NCBI RefSeq assembly: GCF_009707365.1
Contig: NZ_CP046122.1
Coordinates: forward strand, 1,984,001 to 2,048,000
Source of the DNA: Microlunatus sp. Gsoil 973
Lineage (GTDB): Bacteria; Actinomycetota; Actinomycetes; Propionibacteriales; Propionibacteriaceae
Direction: 5' to 3'
Length of the DNA: 64,000 nt
Shown here piece after piece: positions 19,279 to 27,300 of the stretch. How positions within the stretch are numbered: the first letter of the stretch is position 1; every line of letters starts with the position of its first letter. The translations under genes and the position numbers were made by a program. The notes under the pieces are model-generated. The model saw nothing but the letters and a program-made list of their open reading frames with translations, was not told the origin of the DNA and ran no database searches.

Positions 19279-22200
19279 TCAGAGGCCGTGACTGCGTCGG
19301 GCCTCGGCGATTGCCGTCATCACCCGCTTTTCCGAGACCGGCATCCGGGTCCGCAACTGCTGGGCGAACAGGCTCACCCGCAGCTCCTCCAGCATCCAGC
19401 CGATCGCATCGACGTCGGGCGGCAACGGGCCGTCGGGCAGTGCCGCAACCAGTTCGGCGTACGCATCCTCCACCCGGGTGACGGTGGCAAGCCCAGCGCT
19501 GTCCCGGGCAGGATTGGCGCGCAGCACGGTGATCCGGTTCAGCGCCGCACGCAGGTAGCGGCCGAGGTCGGGCAGCCGTTCACCGTCGGTCACGGCAAGG
19601 AATCCCGGAAAGATCAGGTTGTCCAGCTGCTCCCTCAGGTCGGCCGCGGCAAGATCGTCCACACCACGCACAACATCCAGTTGGGCGTTGGCCTGGCTCC
19701 ACAACTCAAGTGCTACCGCGGTCTCGTTGACCAGCGAACGCATCCGATCGGCATGGTCGGCGCGGACAAGATCACACAGTCCGCGGAAGGCTCGTTGATC
19801 ACGGGTCCGGCTGCCGGCCCCGTCATGATCGTGCCGCCGGATCAGCTCACCCACTGATGCCAGGCGGGCGTCTGCCAGCAGAGCGGGCACGCCCGGATAC
19901 GGGCTGCCGCCCAGTGCGAGCTTGGCCTGGTTGCCCAGATGGGCCACAACCCACTTCGTCGGATCAGGGATGTTGATCATCACCAGCCGACGCAGACCGA
20001 GTGGATGGTAGTGATCACGCAACTCGGCGGATTCGTACACCTTGACGCCGACGCTGGTCTGCTCGTCGGCGAGGCCGGGAAAGCTGACCAGGCTGTGACC
20101 GGCAGCCGCGGCTGTCTCGATGCGGTCGGCGAGCTCACCGAAGGTCCAGTCGGTGGCGCCGGTCACGGTGACGGTCGCCGCAGCCCTGTTGAGGGTTCTG
20201 CTGACCTGCGGTGCCAGCCACTGGCGCAGTTCGTCCAGATCCTTGCCCTCACCCAGAACCCGTCCGCGGTCGGTGATCAGATAGGTCGGCAGCAGGTGGG
20301 CAGGAGGTTGGCTGGACAGCCAGGCATCGGCCGGCACGGGCACTCCGGTGAGTGCGGTCAGGGCCCGGCCAAGCGCCGAGGTGAACGACTCCCCTGTCGG
20401 ACCCCGGTGATCATCAAGCCAGGCCAGGGCACGCTGAGCGTGTTCGGGAGCAGGGACGAACGCGCGACGGACCGATTTCGACAACGACCGGATGAGTTCG
20501 GTGGCCAGTTCGGTGCGCAGGCCGGGGACCTGCCAGCTGAAGTCGGCCTCGGAGACCCGGTTCAACAGCCCGACCGGAATCTCGATGCTCACCCCGTCCC
20601 GGGCCGTTCCCGGCTGGAAGCTGTAGCCGATCTCGAAGGACACGTCGCCGGAGGTCCAGACATCGGGGAACTCGTCGATCCGCGCCGCATCCGGGTCGAC
20701 GACAAGATCATCCAGAGTCAGCGTCAGCCGGTCCGGATCCTTCTGTCGGGCGTCCTTCCACCACTTGTCGAAGTGTGCCGCGGAGGTGACATCCGCCGGG
20801 ATCCTGGCGTTGTAGAAGTCGAAGATCACCTGGTCGTCGACCAGCAGATCCCGACGACGGGTGCGGTCCTCCAGTTCCTCGGCCTCGGCACGGACCTTCT
20901 GGTTCTCAGCGAAGAATCGCTGCCGGGTCTTCCAGTCACCCTCGACCAGCGCCGACCGGATGAAGATCTCCCTGGCCTCGGCGGGATTGATCTTCCCGTA
21001 CGCGACCCGCCGCCGGCCGATGATCGGCACGCCGTACAGGCTGACCTGCTCGTACGCCATCACCGAACCGCTGCGTGCCGACCAGTGCGGTTCGGAGTAG
21101 CTGTGCTTGAGCAGGTGTCCGCCGACCTCTTCGATCTGCCGGGCCTCGATCCCCGCCACGGTGCGCGCCCAGAGCCGCGTCGTCTCGACGATCTCGGCAG
21201 CCATCACCAGCGGCGGCGTCGTCCGGGCGACGCTGCTGCCGGGATTGATCGCGAACCTGGTGTTCCGCGCCCCGAGATACTCCTGGAGCTCCCGCCGACC
21301 GCGTCGACCCTGCCGTCCGGACTGGTTCGGCCGCCTCCGGTCCTCCATCACCTCGGCCAGCCCGACATGGGACAGCAGGCCGGTCAGGATCGCGGTGTGG
21401 ATCCGACCATGGTCGGCCGGCTCGTCGTTCAGGCCGAGGCCGAGTTCGCGGGTGATCTGCCGCAGTTGGGCATGCAGGTCCTGCCATTCGCGGATCCGCA
21501 GGAAGTGCAGGAACTCGTCCCGGCACATCCGCCGGAACGCGTTCCCGCTGAGCGCCTTCTGCTGCTGCCGCAGATAGCGCCACAACCGCAGGATGGCGAT
21601 GAAGTCGCTGCCGTCGGGCTCGGGTTCCTGATCATCGTCGGTGGCGATAGGCGCCCAGAAGCGGCGGTGCAGCTGATCGGCCTGCTGTTGCTTGTCGGCC
21701 GGGCGTTCCCGCGGGTCCTGCACCGACAACCCGGAAACGATGATCAACATCTCCCGCAGGCAGCCCTGCCGCTCGCCGGCGAGCAACATCCGGCCCATCC
21801 GCGGATCGATCGGTATTCCGGCCAGTCGTTGCCCGATCCGGGTCAGCCGCGGAGACCGGTCCGTCGCCCGTCGGGGTTTGATCGCGCCGAGTTCGTCCAG
21901 CACCCGCAGACCTTCGGTGATCTGCGCCGAATCCGGTGCCTCGACGAACGGGAACGAGGCGATGTCGCCGAGGTCTGCTGCGGCCATCTGCAGGATGACC
22001 GACGCGAGGTTGGTCCGCAGGATCTCCGGTTCGGTGAACTCCGGACGGCCGGCGAAGTCCTCCTCGGCGAACAACCGGATGCAGATGCCGGGGCCGAGAC
22101 GGCCGCAGCGACCGGCGCGCTGATTGGCCGAAGCCTGGGAGATCGGCTCGATCGGCAGCCGCTGCACCTTGGTGCGCGCCGAATAGCGGGAGATCCGCGC

Positions 22201-23169
22201 GGTGCCGGTGTCGATCACGTACCGGATGCCGGGAACGGTCAGTGAGGTCTCGGCGACGTTGGTCGCCAGCACGATGCGTCGGCCGGTGTGTGACTGGAAG
22301 ACCTTGTGTTGTTCGGCGGCCGATAGCCGGGCATACAGCGGCAACACCTCGGTGAAGCGGAACTCCCGCGCACCGGCGACCTGGGCCTGGTGCAGGGCGT
22401 CGGCGGCGTCGCGGATCTCCCGTTCGCCGGAGAGGAAGACCAGGATGTCGCCGTCCCCCTCGGCCATCAGCTCGCGTGCCGCGCGGACGATTCCGTCGAC
22501 CTGGTCCAGATCCTCGGCCTGGGCGGTGCCGGCACCCTCGCCGGCCTGTCCGACCAGTGGTCGGTAACGGGTCTCCACGGGATAGGTGCGGCCGGAGACC
22601 TCGACGATGGGTGCCGGGTGTCCGTTGCGGTCGGTGAAGTGCTCCGCGAAACGCAGGGTGTCGATCGTCGCGGAGGTGATGATCACCTTCAGTTCCGGAC
22701 GCCTGGGCAGCAATTGCTTCAGGTAGCCGAGGAGGAAGTCGATGTTCAGGCTGCGCTCGTGAGCCTCGTCGATGATGATCGTGTCGTACTTGCGCAACTC
22801 GCGATCATGGCCGATCTCGGCCAGCAGGACGCCGTCGGTCATCACCTTCAGCCGGGTGTCCCGACCGGCCTTGCGGGTGAATCGGACCTGGTAGCCGACC
22901 AGCTCACCGAGCGGAACGTCGAGCTCCTCGGCTATCCGTTCGGCGACGGTCCGGGCGGCGATCCGGCGTGGCTGGGTGTGGCCGATCGAGCGCCGGCCGA
23001 GCCGAAGGCAGATCTTGGGCAGCTGGGTCGTCTTGCCCGAGCCGGTCTCGCCGGCGACGACGACCACTTGGTGGTGCCGGATCGCCGTCTCGATCTCATC
23101 GGCCCTGGCGGAGATCGGGAGCGCCGGATCGAAACTGATCTTCGGCTCGGCCAGGGCGGACGTGGACAT
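19279..23169 (-). CDS. hrpA: ATP-dependent RNA helicase HrpA
   Basis: Large DEAH-box helicase of 1296 residues, the size of E. coli HrpA. Motif I is GETGSGKTT (residues 40-48), motif II is DEAH (134-137), motif III is SAT, and the C-terminal RecA domain has LATNVAETSLTVPGIRYVID and QRAGRCGR. Then come HA2, OB-fold and the long DUF3418 tail characteristic of HrpA (WLSSQPPAHLLPTYLI and neighbours). It would unwind RNA or RNA-protein complexes in the cytoplasm. E. coli HrpA has been linked to rescue of stalled ribosomes, and function here is inferred by family. Confidence 0.96.
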   Translation of the reverse strand: MSTSALAEPKISFDPALPISARADEIETAIRHHQVVVVAGETGSGKTTQLPKICLRLGRRSIGHTQPRRIAARTVAERIAEELDVPLGELVGYQVRFTRKAGRDTRLKVMTDGVLLAEIGHDRELRKYDTIIIDEAHERSLNIDFLLGYLKQLLPRRPELKVIITSATIDTLRFAEHFTDRNGHPAPIVEVSGRTYPVETRYRPLVGQAGEGAGTAQAEDLDQVDGIVRAARELMAEGDGDILVFLSGEREIRDAADALHQAQVAGAREFRFTEVLPLYARLSAAEQHKVFQSHTGRRIVLATNVAETSLTVPGIRYVIDTGTARISRYSARTKVQRLPIEPISQASANQRAGRCGRLGPGICIRLFAEEDFAGRPEFTEPEILRTNLASVILQMAAADLGDIASFPFVEAPDSAQITEGLRVLDELGAIKPRRATDRSPRLTRIGQRLAGIPIDPRMGRMLLAGERQGCLREMLIIVSGLSVQDPRERPADKQQQADQLHRRFWAPIATDDDQEPEPDGSDFIAILRLWRYLRQQQKALSGNAFRRMCRDEFLHFLRIREWQDLHAQLRQITRELGLGLNDEPADHGRIHTAILTGLLSHVGLAEVMEDRRRPNQSGRQGRRGRRELQEYLGARNTRFAINPGSSVARTTPPLVMAAEIVETTRLWARTVAGIEARQIEEVGGHLLKHSYSEPHWSARSGSVMAYEQVSLYGVPIIGRRRVAYGKINPAEAREIFIRSALVEGDWKTRQRFFAENQKVRAEAEELEDRTRRRDLLVDDQVIFDFYNARIPADVTSAAHFDKWWKDARQKDPDRLTLTLDDLVVDPDAARIDEFPDVWTSGDVSFEIGYSFQPGTARDGVSIEIPVGLLNRVSEADFSWQVPGLRTELATELIRSLSKSVRRAFVPAPEHAQRALAWLDDHRGPTGESFTSALGRALTALTGVPVPADAWLSSQPPAHLLPTYLITDRGRVLGEGKDLDELRQWLAPQVSRTLNRAAATVTVTGATDWTFGELADRIETAAAAGHSLVSFPGLADEQTSVGVKVYESAELRDHYHPLGLRRLVMINIPDPTKWVVAHLGNQAKLALGGSPYPGVPALLADARLASVGELIRRHDHDGAGSRTRDQRAFRGLCDLVRADHADRMRSLVNETAVALELWSQANAQLDVVRGVDDLAAADLREQLDNLIFPGFLAVTDGERLPDLGRYLRAALNRITVLRANPARDSAGLATVTRVEDAYAELVAALPDGPLPPDVDAIGWMLEELRVSLFAQQLRTRMPVSEKRVMTAIAEARRSHGL

Positions 23170-23245
23170 AACGCTCCAAGTCTAGGTGCCGACGGCCGGC
23201 GGGCCGAACGGATAACGCCGGGCACGTCCGGAGGTCTCGACAGGC

Positions 23246-23689
23246 TCAGCGGTTGTCGGCCAGGCCGGCGAGGAGTTTGCCCAGCAGCCGACTGAGTTGC
23301 TGCTTGTCCCGCGGGGGCAGGACCCCCTCGAACAGGCCACGCATCGTCTGATCGACGGTGGTGGTGGCTGCGCGGAGCAACCGCCGACCCTTGGGTGTGA
23401 TCACCACGGCATGACTTCTGCGGTCGGTCGGGTCGGGCCGCCGCTCGGCGCACCCTAGGCGTTCCAGTTGATCAAGCACGTAGACAAGTGACGTCTTGTC
23501 CAGCTGCACCCGTTCGACGAGTTCCCGCTGTTTGGACGGACTGTGCTCGGCGAGGTCGGCCAACACCCCGAGATGCCGCAGGTCGATCCCGTGGCTCTTC
23601 AGCGCGGCGTTGCTCGCAGCCCGACTGTAGCGGTGTGCCAGATAGAACTGTCCACCGAGCACGGTGTCGATCCCTGGTGTATCGGTCAC
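23246..23689 (-). CDS. MarR-family transcriptional regulator
   Basis: A 147-residue winged-helix regulator. After a helix of VLGGQFYLAHRYSRAAS comes the DNA-binding domain: LRHLGVLADLAEHSPSKQRE, VQLDKTSLVYVLDQLERLG and the wing RRPDPTDRRSHAVVITPKG. GTG 23689 is chosen because GGAG precedes it and the length matches the family. The longer frame would run through the divergent promoter and into the monooxygenase gene. It is divergent from a flavoprotein oxygenase and likely represses it through the inverted repeat at 23714. Confidence 0.88.
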   Translation of the reverse strand: MTDTPGIDTVLGGQFYLAHRYSRAASNAALKSHGIDLRHLGVLADLAEHSPSKQRELVERVQLDKTSLVYVLDQLERLGCAERRPDPTDRRSHAVVITPKGRRLLRAATTTVDQTMRGLFEGVLPPRDKQQLSRLLGKLLAGLADNR

Positions 23690-23713
23690 GATCTCCAGGA
23701 TAACCCTGATGGC

Positions 23714-23737
23714 AGATTGTCTGTGTGCGGATAATCT
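23714..23737. promoter_or_regulatory. Candidate MarR operator overlapping the monooxygenase -10
   Basis: AGATTGTC (23714-23721) and GATAATCT (23730-23737) form an inverted repeat with 7 of 8 positions matching and an 8-bp spacer. The right arm contains GATAAT, a good -10 for the rightward gene, so bound repressor would block RNA polymerase. Confidence 0.65.
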
Positions 23738-23744
23738 CGAGGCC

Positions 23745-24890
23745 ATGCATACTGTGATCATCGGGGCCGGGCTGTCCGGGCCGTTGCTCGCCCAGGGGCT
23801 CCGGCGGGCAGGCGTCGACGTGACCCTCATCGAACGGAGGACACCGGCCGAACTGCGCAGTGCCGGCTACCGGATCCATCTGGATCCGCAGGGTGATCGT
23901 GCGCTGCGGGCGTGTCTGGAGCCGACGGCGTACGAGCTGGTGTTGCGGACGGCCGGCGTACCCGGCAGCGGCTGGCGGGTGCTGAACACCGAGCTGGAAG
24001 TGCTGCAGGAGAACCTGGTCGGACAACCGGAGGACCCGTCCGAGGGCAGACACCTGACCGTTGACCGCCAGACGCTTCGGGAGATCCTGTTGGACGGCCT
24101 GGACGACACGGTCCGCCATGGCGTGGGTTTCGAACGGTACCGGGTCGTCGGGGACCGGATCAGCATCGAGCTTGACGGCTCGTCCGCGCTCGAGGCCGAT
24201 CTGCTGGTCGGTGCCGACGGCAGCGGCTCCCGGGTCCGGGCACAGCGACTGCCCGACCTGGAGGTCGTCGACGTCGGTCAGTTGAACATCTTCGGCCGCA
24301 CCGCGCTGAGCGAGGCGATCCTGCCTGACATGCCGCCGGCTGCGTTGGACGGCTTCAGTGCCGTGGTCTCCCCTGACGGTCGTGCGATGCCCTTGGCGGC
24401 ACACCGGTTCGCCAACCCGCCGCAGTCGGCCGCCGACGAACTGCGGTCCGGGCTGCGACTGAGCAGCGGACATGATTACCTGATGTGGGTGCTGACCGTG
24501 CCTGATGCGCAACTGCCCGCGGCCGGGCTGCCGCCGGACCTGGTGTCCTGGGTCGCCGAGCAGGTCGGGTCGTGGCATCCGAGCCTGGCCACTCTGGTGA
24601 CCGCGGCCGAGCCCGGGTCGGTGCACGCCACGACGGTTCGCAGCTCCCGGCGTCCGCAGCCGTGGTCACCGGAGCGGGTCACGCTGATCGGCGACGCCGC
24701 GCACCCGATGATCCCCGCTGGGATCGGAGCCGCCGTCGCCCTGGCCGATGCCGCGTTGCTTGCAGAACTGGTCGGGCGAGCCGCGGACGGTGAATCATCG
24801 CTGCTGGACGCGATCGCCGACTATGAGCAGCAGATGCGCCGGTACGCCTTCGACGCAGTAGAGGCGTCGGAGCGCCGCATGCAGGCCTGA
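23745..24890 (+). CDS. FAD-dependent monooxygenase (PHBH/UbiH-like)
   Basis: Flavoprotein oxygenase of 381 residues. The FAD-binding fold starts at residue 3 with VIIGAGLSGPLLAQGL, the DG motif is LLVGADGSGSRVR, and the GD motif is VTLIGDAAHPMIPAGIGAAV. ATG 23745 places the GxGxxG right at the N-terminus as usual; the longer frame is unlikely. It lies opposite a MarR gene with an operator between, an arrangement typical of resistance or aromatic detoxification enzymes. The substrate is unknown. Confidence 0.88.
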   Translation: MHTVIIGAGLSGPLLAQGLRRAGVDVTLIERRTPAELRSAGYRIHLDPQGDRALRACLEPTAYELVLRTAGVPGSGWRVLNTELEVLQENLVGQPEDPSEGRHLTVDRQTLREILLDGLDDTVRHGVGFERYRVVGDRISIELDGSSALEADLLVGADGSGSRVRAQRLPDLEVVDVGQLNIFGRTALSEAILPDMPPAALDGFSAVVSPDGRAMPLAAHRFANPPQSAADELRSGLRLSSGHDYLMWVLTVPDAQLPAAGLPPDLVSWVAEQVGSWHPSLATLVTAAEPGSVHATTVRSSRRPQPWSPERVTLIGDAAHPMIPAGIGAAVALADAALLAELVGRAADGESSLLDAIADYEQQMRRYAFDAVEASERRMQA

Positions 24891-24915
24891 GCCCGAGCCG
24901 GTGTCAGTCCCGCCC

Positions 24916-25053
24916 GCGCACCTCTTGCTCGCCGCCGCACCAGTTGCTCGACCCCGCACCACCTGCTCGATGCCGCACCAGTTGATCGGCGTCGCACCCC
25001 CTGCAGCTGGTGCGTGGCCGAGTAAGTGGGGCGGCAACGAGCAACTGGTGCGG
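24916..25053. repeat. 19-bp-phased direct then inverted repeat array
   Basis: Within the 264-base gap 24891-25154, the core CGCACC recurs at 24916, 24935, 24954, 24973 and 24992, each exactly 19 bases apart, with unit consensus CCGCACCAGTTGCTCG plus three variable bases. Its reverse complement then recurs at 25008, 25027 and 25046, again 19 bases apart. The outer units at 24935-24950 and 25038-25053 are perfect 16-bp inverted copies. The array could fold into a long hairpin. A second, smaller copy lies at 31700-31761. The rest of the gap (25054-25154) holds nothing I recognise. Confidence 0.85.
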
Positions 25054-25154
25054 GAACCTGGGTCGCGCGTACGGGAAATAGGGTGGGCGTACGCGGAAAT
25101 CGGGTTCGGCGCCGAGCAGGCGATGCGGGAACGGATCCGCCGGTCGATGCCGGA

Positions 25155-26198
25155 TCAGGACCGCTCGTCCTCCGGTGACGGCGTGGCGCGCTGGATGCGT
25201 ACGGAGGTCTCCCAGTCCTTCATCCGGGCCACACCGCGATCGCCGACCCCGCGCAGCACCGCCTCGACCAGCGCTTCGACCAGCGCAAGCACCCCGACCA
25301 TGGCATCGAACGGGATGCCGTCTACCTTGACCGGGAGCACAACGTCGGCGTGTTCAGTCGCCGGCGACAATCCCTGGTCGGTGATCACCACCACCGAAGC
25401 CCCCCGTGTGTGGGCCGCCCGCGCGGCACTCGCGGCGGACTCCTCGTAGCGCCGGAAGTCCATGATCACCATGACGCTGCGGTGGCCGAGACTGAGCAGC
25501 TTGCCCATCTGCCGGCCGACCGGGTCCTCGACGAAGTCGACTCCGGGGATCACTTCGTCGAGTTCCGCGGCGAGCAGCATCGCGATGTACCGGCTGAAGT
25601 AGCCGCCGGCGATCAACACCTGCTTCGGCCGGTCGGACAGCAGGCGTACGGCTCGTTCGAATTCGCTCGGCGGTACGCTCTCGGCCAGCTCGCCCACCAG
25701 TGCCGACCTGCGGGCGACGGCATGCCCCAGAAGATCATCTTCGTCGAGTTCGCGGACGACCTCGGTCCGGCGTACCGGACTGTTGATCTGGTTGCTGACC
25801 TCTTCGCGAAGCTTCTGCTGGAAATCCGGATAGCTGCCGATCCCCAGTCGGGACAACAATCGCAGCACCGTCGGCGCCGACGTACCCGCCGATCGGGCCA
25901 GCGAGGCCGCGCTTGCCAACCCGGCGCTGGGATAGCTGGCCAACAGCGTGTGGGCGACCTTGCGCTCCGCCGGACTCAGCTCGTCCATCCGGGCGAAGAT
26001 CTGGTCCTTGATCAGCAGCCCGGTGCCGTGACCGGCGTTGTTGGACACGGCGTTGTTGGACACGGCGTTGTTGGACACGGCGTTGTTGGACACGGCGTTG
26101 TTGGACACGGCGTTGTTGGACACGGCGTTGTTGGACACGGCGTCGCTGGACACGGCGTCGCTGGGCATCGCGTCGCTGGGCATGGCGGTGATCGGCAT
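25155..26198 (-). CDS. RpiR/MurR-family transcriptional regulator with repeat-expanded N-terminus
   Basis: Regulator of 347 residues. About 55 N-terminal residues are pentapeptides of the form (M/V)(P/S)(S/N)(D/N)A, ending in seven copies of VSNNA. Then come the RpiR helix-turn-helix (ELSPAERKVAHTLLASYP, ARSAGTSAPTVLRLLSRLG) and a C-terminal SIS sugar-phosphate-binding domain (VLIAGGYFSRYIAML, SVMVIMDFRRYEESAA, VVVITDQGLSP). The ATG at 26198 has GAGGTACC before it. It follows the isoaspartyl peptidase gene by 27 bases, so the two are probably one operon. The SIS domain suggests a sugar phosphate or amino-sugar effector. Confidence 0.9.
   Translation of the reverse strand: MPITAMPSDAMPSDAVSSDAVSNNAVSNNAVSNNAVSNNAVSNNAVSNNAVSNNAGHGTGLLIKDQIFARMDELSPAERKVAHTLLASYPSAGLASAASLARSAGTSAPTVLRLLSRLGIGSYPDFQQKLREEVSNQINSPVRRTEVVRELDEDDLLGHAVARRSALVGELAESVPPSEFERAVRLLSDRPKQVLIAGGYFSRYIAMLLAAELDEVIPGVDFVEDPVGRQMGKLLSLGHRSVMVIMDFRRYEESAASAARAAHTRGASVVVITDQGLSPATEHADVVLPVKVDGIPFDAMVGVLALVEALVEAVLRGVGDRGVARMKDWETSVRIQRATPSPEDERS
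26041..26190. repeat. 15-bp minisatellite inside the RpiR gene
   Basis: Ten contiguous 15-bp units on the plus strand. Six are identical (TTGGACACGGCGTTG, 26041-26130), the next differs at one base, and the last three are progressively diverged. The unit length is a multiple of three, so changes in copy number lengthen or shorten the protein without a frameshift. Confidence 0.95.
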
Positions 26199-26225
26199 CG
26201 GTACCTCGATGATCAGGTCTGGTGA

Positions 26226-27191
26226 TCAAGTATGAATGATCAACTTCCCTTTGTTGGGGTAGGCGGCGAACATGCTCGGTGAGTTGTGGGCCACAACAAT
26301 ACGACCGGAGGCGTCGACGCACACCAGTCCGCCGCTGGAATCTCTCCCCGACAACTCGTTCTGAAAGGTTGCAGTGACAGCTTCGGCTGGACCGGACCCG
26401 AGATATCGGATCCGCGCAGCGATGTCGTAGGCCACCACGCCACGGATGAACGCCTCGCCGTGTCCGGTGCAGGAGATTGCCGCCAGACCGTCCCGCGCGT
26501 ACGTGCCGGCACCGATGATCGGAGTGTCACCGACACGACCGGCGGACTGGTTGGACATTCCGCCCGTCGACGTCGCTGCCGCGATCCTGCCGCCGGTGTC
26601 CCGGGCGACCGCTCCCACCGTGCCGTGCCGCGGGCCGGTGACCAGCCGGTCCTGCAGCCGGACCAGTTGTTGTCTCCTCGCCTCGGTCACGAAGTACTCC
26701 GGCGTGACCACCGAAAGGTCCCAGCCGGCGACCAACTCGGCCGGCGGCGCCACGAGCAGGAGGTGCTCCGATCGCTCCATCACCGCCCGGGCCAGTCGTA
26801 CCGGGTTCCTGGCGTACCGGGAGGCGGCGATCGCGCCGGCGTGACCGTCGCCGGTCATCACCGCGGCGTCGAGCTCGGCCTCGCCGTCAGCGGTCAGTGC
26901 CGCTCCCCGACCAGCGTTGAACAGCGGATCGTCCTCCATCACCTCGACCGCAGCGCAGACGGCATCCAGTGCCGACCCACCGGATCGCAGAATCTCTTCT
27001 CCCGCCCGGTAGGCGCGGGACAACCCGGCCTCGAAGTCGCGCCGCCGACCGTCGGCCAGTTCGGCGATCCGACCGCCCGCTCCGCCGTGCAGGGCCAGCG
27101 CGAAGTCACGATCGGCCGACACCTCCCAGAGCTTGAGGTCTTCGGGCGCCTCGACCGACTCTTCCAGCGGTGTCACCGGCTTGCTGATCAT
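26226..27191 (-). CDS. iaaA: Isoaspartyl peptidase / plant-type L-asparaginase (Ntn hydrolase)
   Basis: A 321-residue N-terminal-nucleophile amidohydrolase. After translation the chain should cleave itself before Thr191 in GPRHGTVGAVARD, freeing the catalytic threonine; GGMSNQSAGRVGDTPIIGAG and CTGHGEAFIRG complete the pocket. Such enzymes hydrolyse isoaspartyl dipeptides and asparagine; some relatives remove glycans from asparagine. ATG 27191 follows AGGAGGG, and the upstream frame extension to 27467 is rejected. It is coupled to an RpiR regulator, which hints at an amino-sugar link such as glycosylasparaginase activity, but the sequence does not decide. Confidence 0.88.
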   Translation of the reverse strand: MISKPVTPLEESVEAPEDLKLWEVSADRDFALALHGGAGGRIAELADGRRRDFEAGLSRAYRAGEEILRSGGSALDAVCAAVEVMEDDPLFNAGRGAALTADGEAELDAAVMTGDGHAGAIAASRYARNPVRLARAVMERSEHLLLVAPPAELVAGWDLSVVTPEYFVTEARRQQLVRLQDRLVTGPRHGTVGAVARDTGGRIAAATSTGGMSNQSAGRVGDTPIIGAGTYARDGLAAISCTGHGEAFIRGVVAYDIAARIRYLGSGPAEAVTATFQNELSGRDSSGGLVCVDASGRIVVAHNSPSMFAAYPNKGKLIIHT

Positions 27192-27300
27192 CTGGCGTAC
27201 GCCCTCCTGGTTCGGAACAGGTGAGCTAAATGTACGATGAATGACAGCTGATGGCGAGATTTCGGTATCTGTTACGTTCTGGACACGCGGGGGGCGATCC

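Noticed and set aside
19939-22245. Plus-strand open frame of 768 codons opposite hrpA
   Set aside because: Mirrors the HrpA coding sequence, has no recognisable motif, and carries no plausible start signal.
23229-23250. GGTCTCGACAGGCTCAGC-like motif between marR and hrpA as a mobile element end
   Set aside because: Single short occurrence in the window with no inverted partner, target duplication or transposase.
24916-25053. Possible CRISPR array or att site
   Set aside because: The unit period is only 19 bases with three-base gaps, the orientation inverts midway, and no cas or integrase gene is near.
26041-26190. Possible CRISPR array
   Set aside because: Units are contiguous 15-mers without spacers and lie inside a coding frame.
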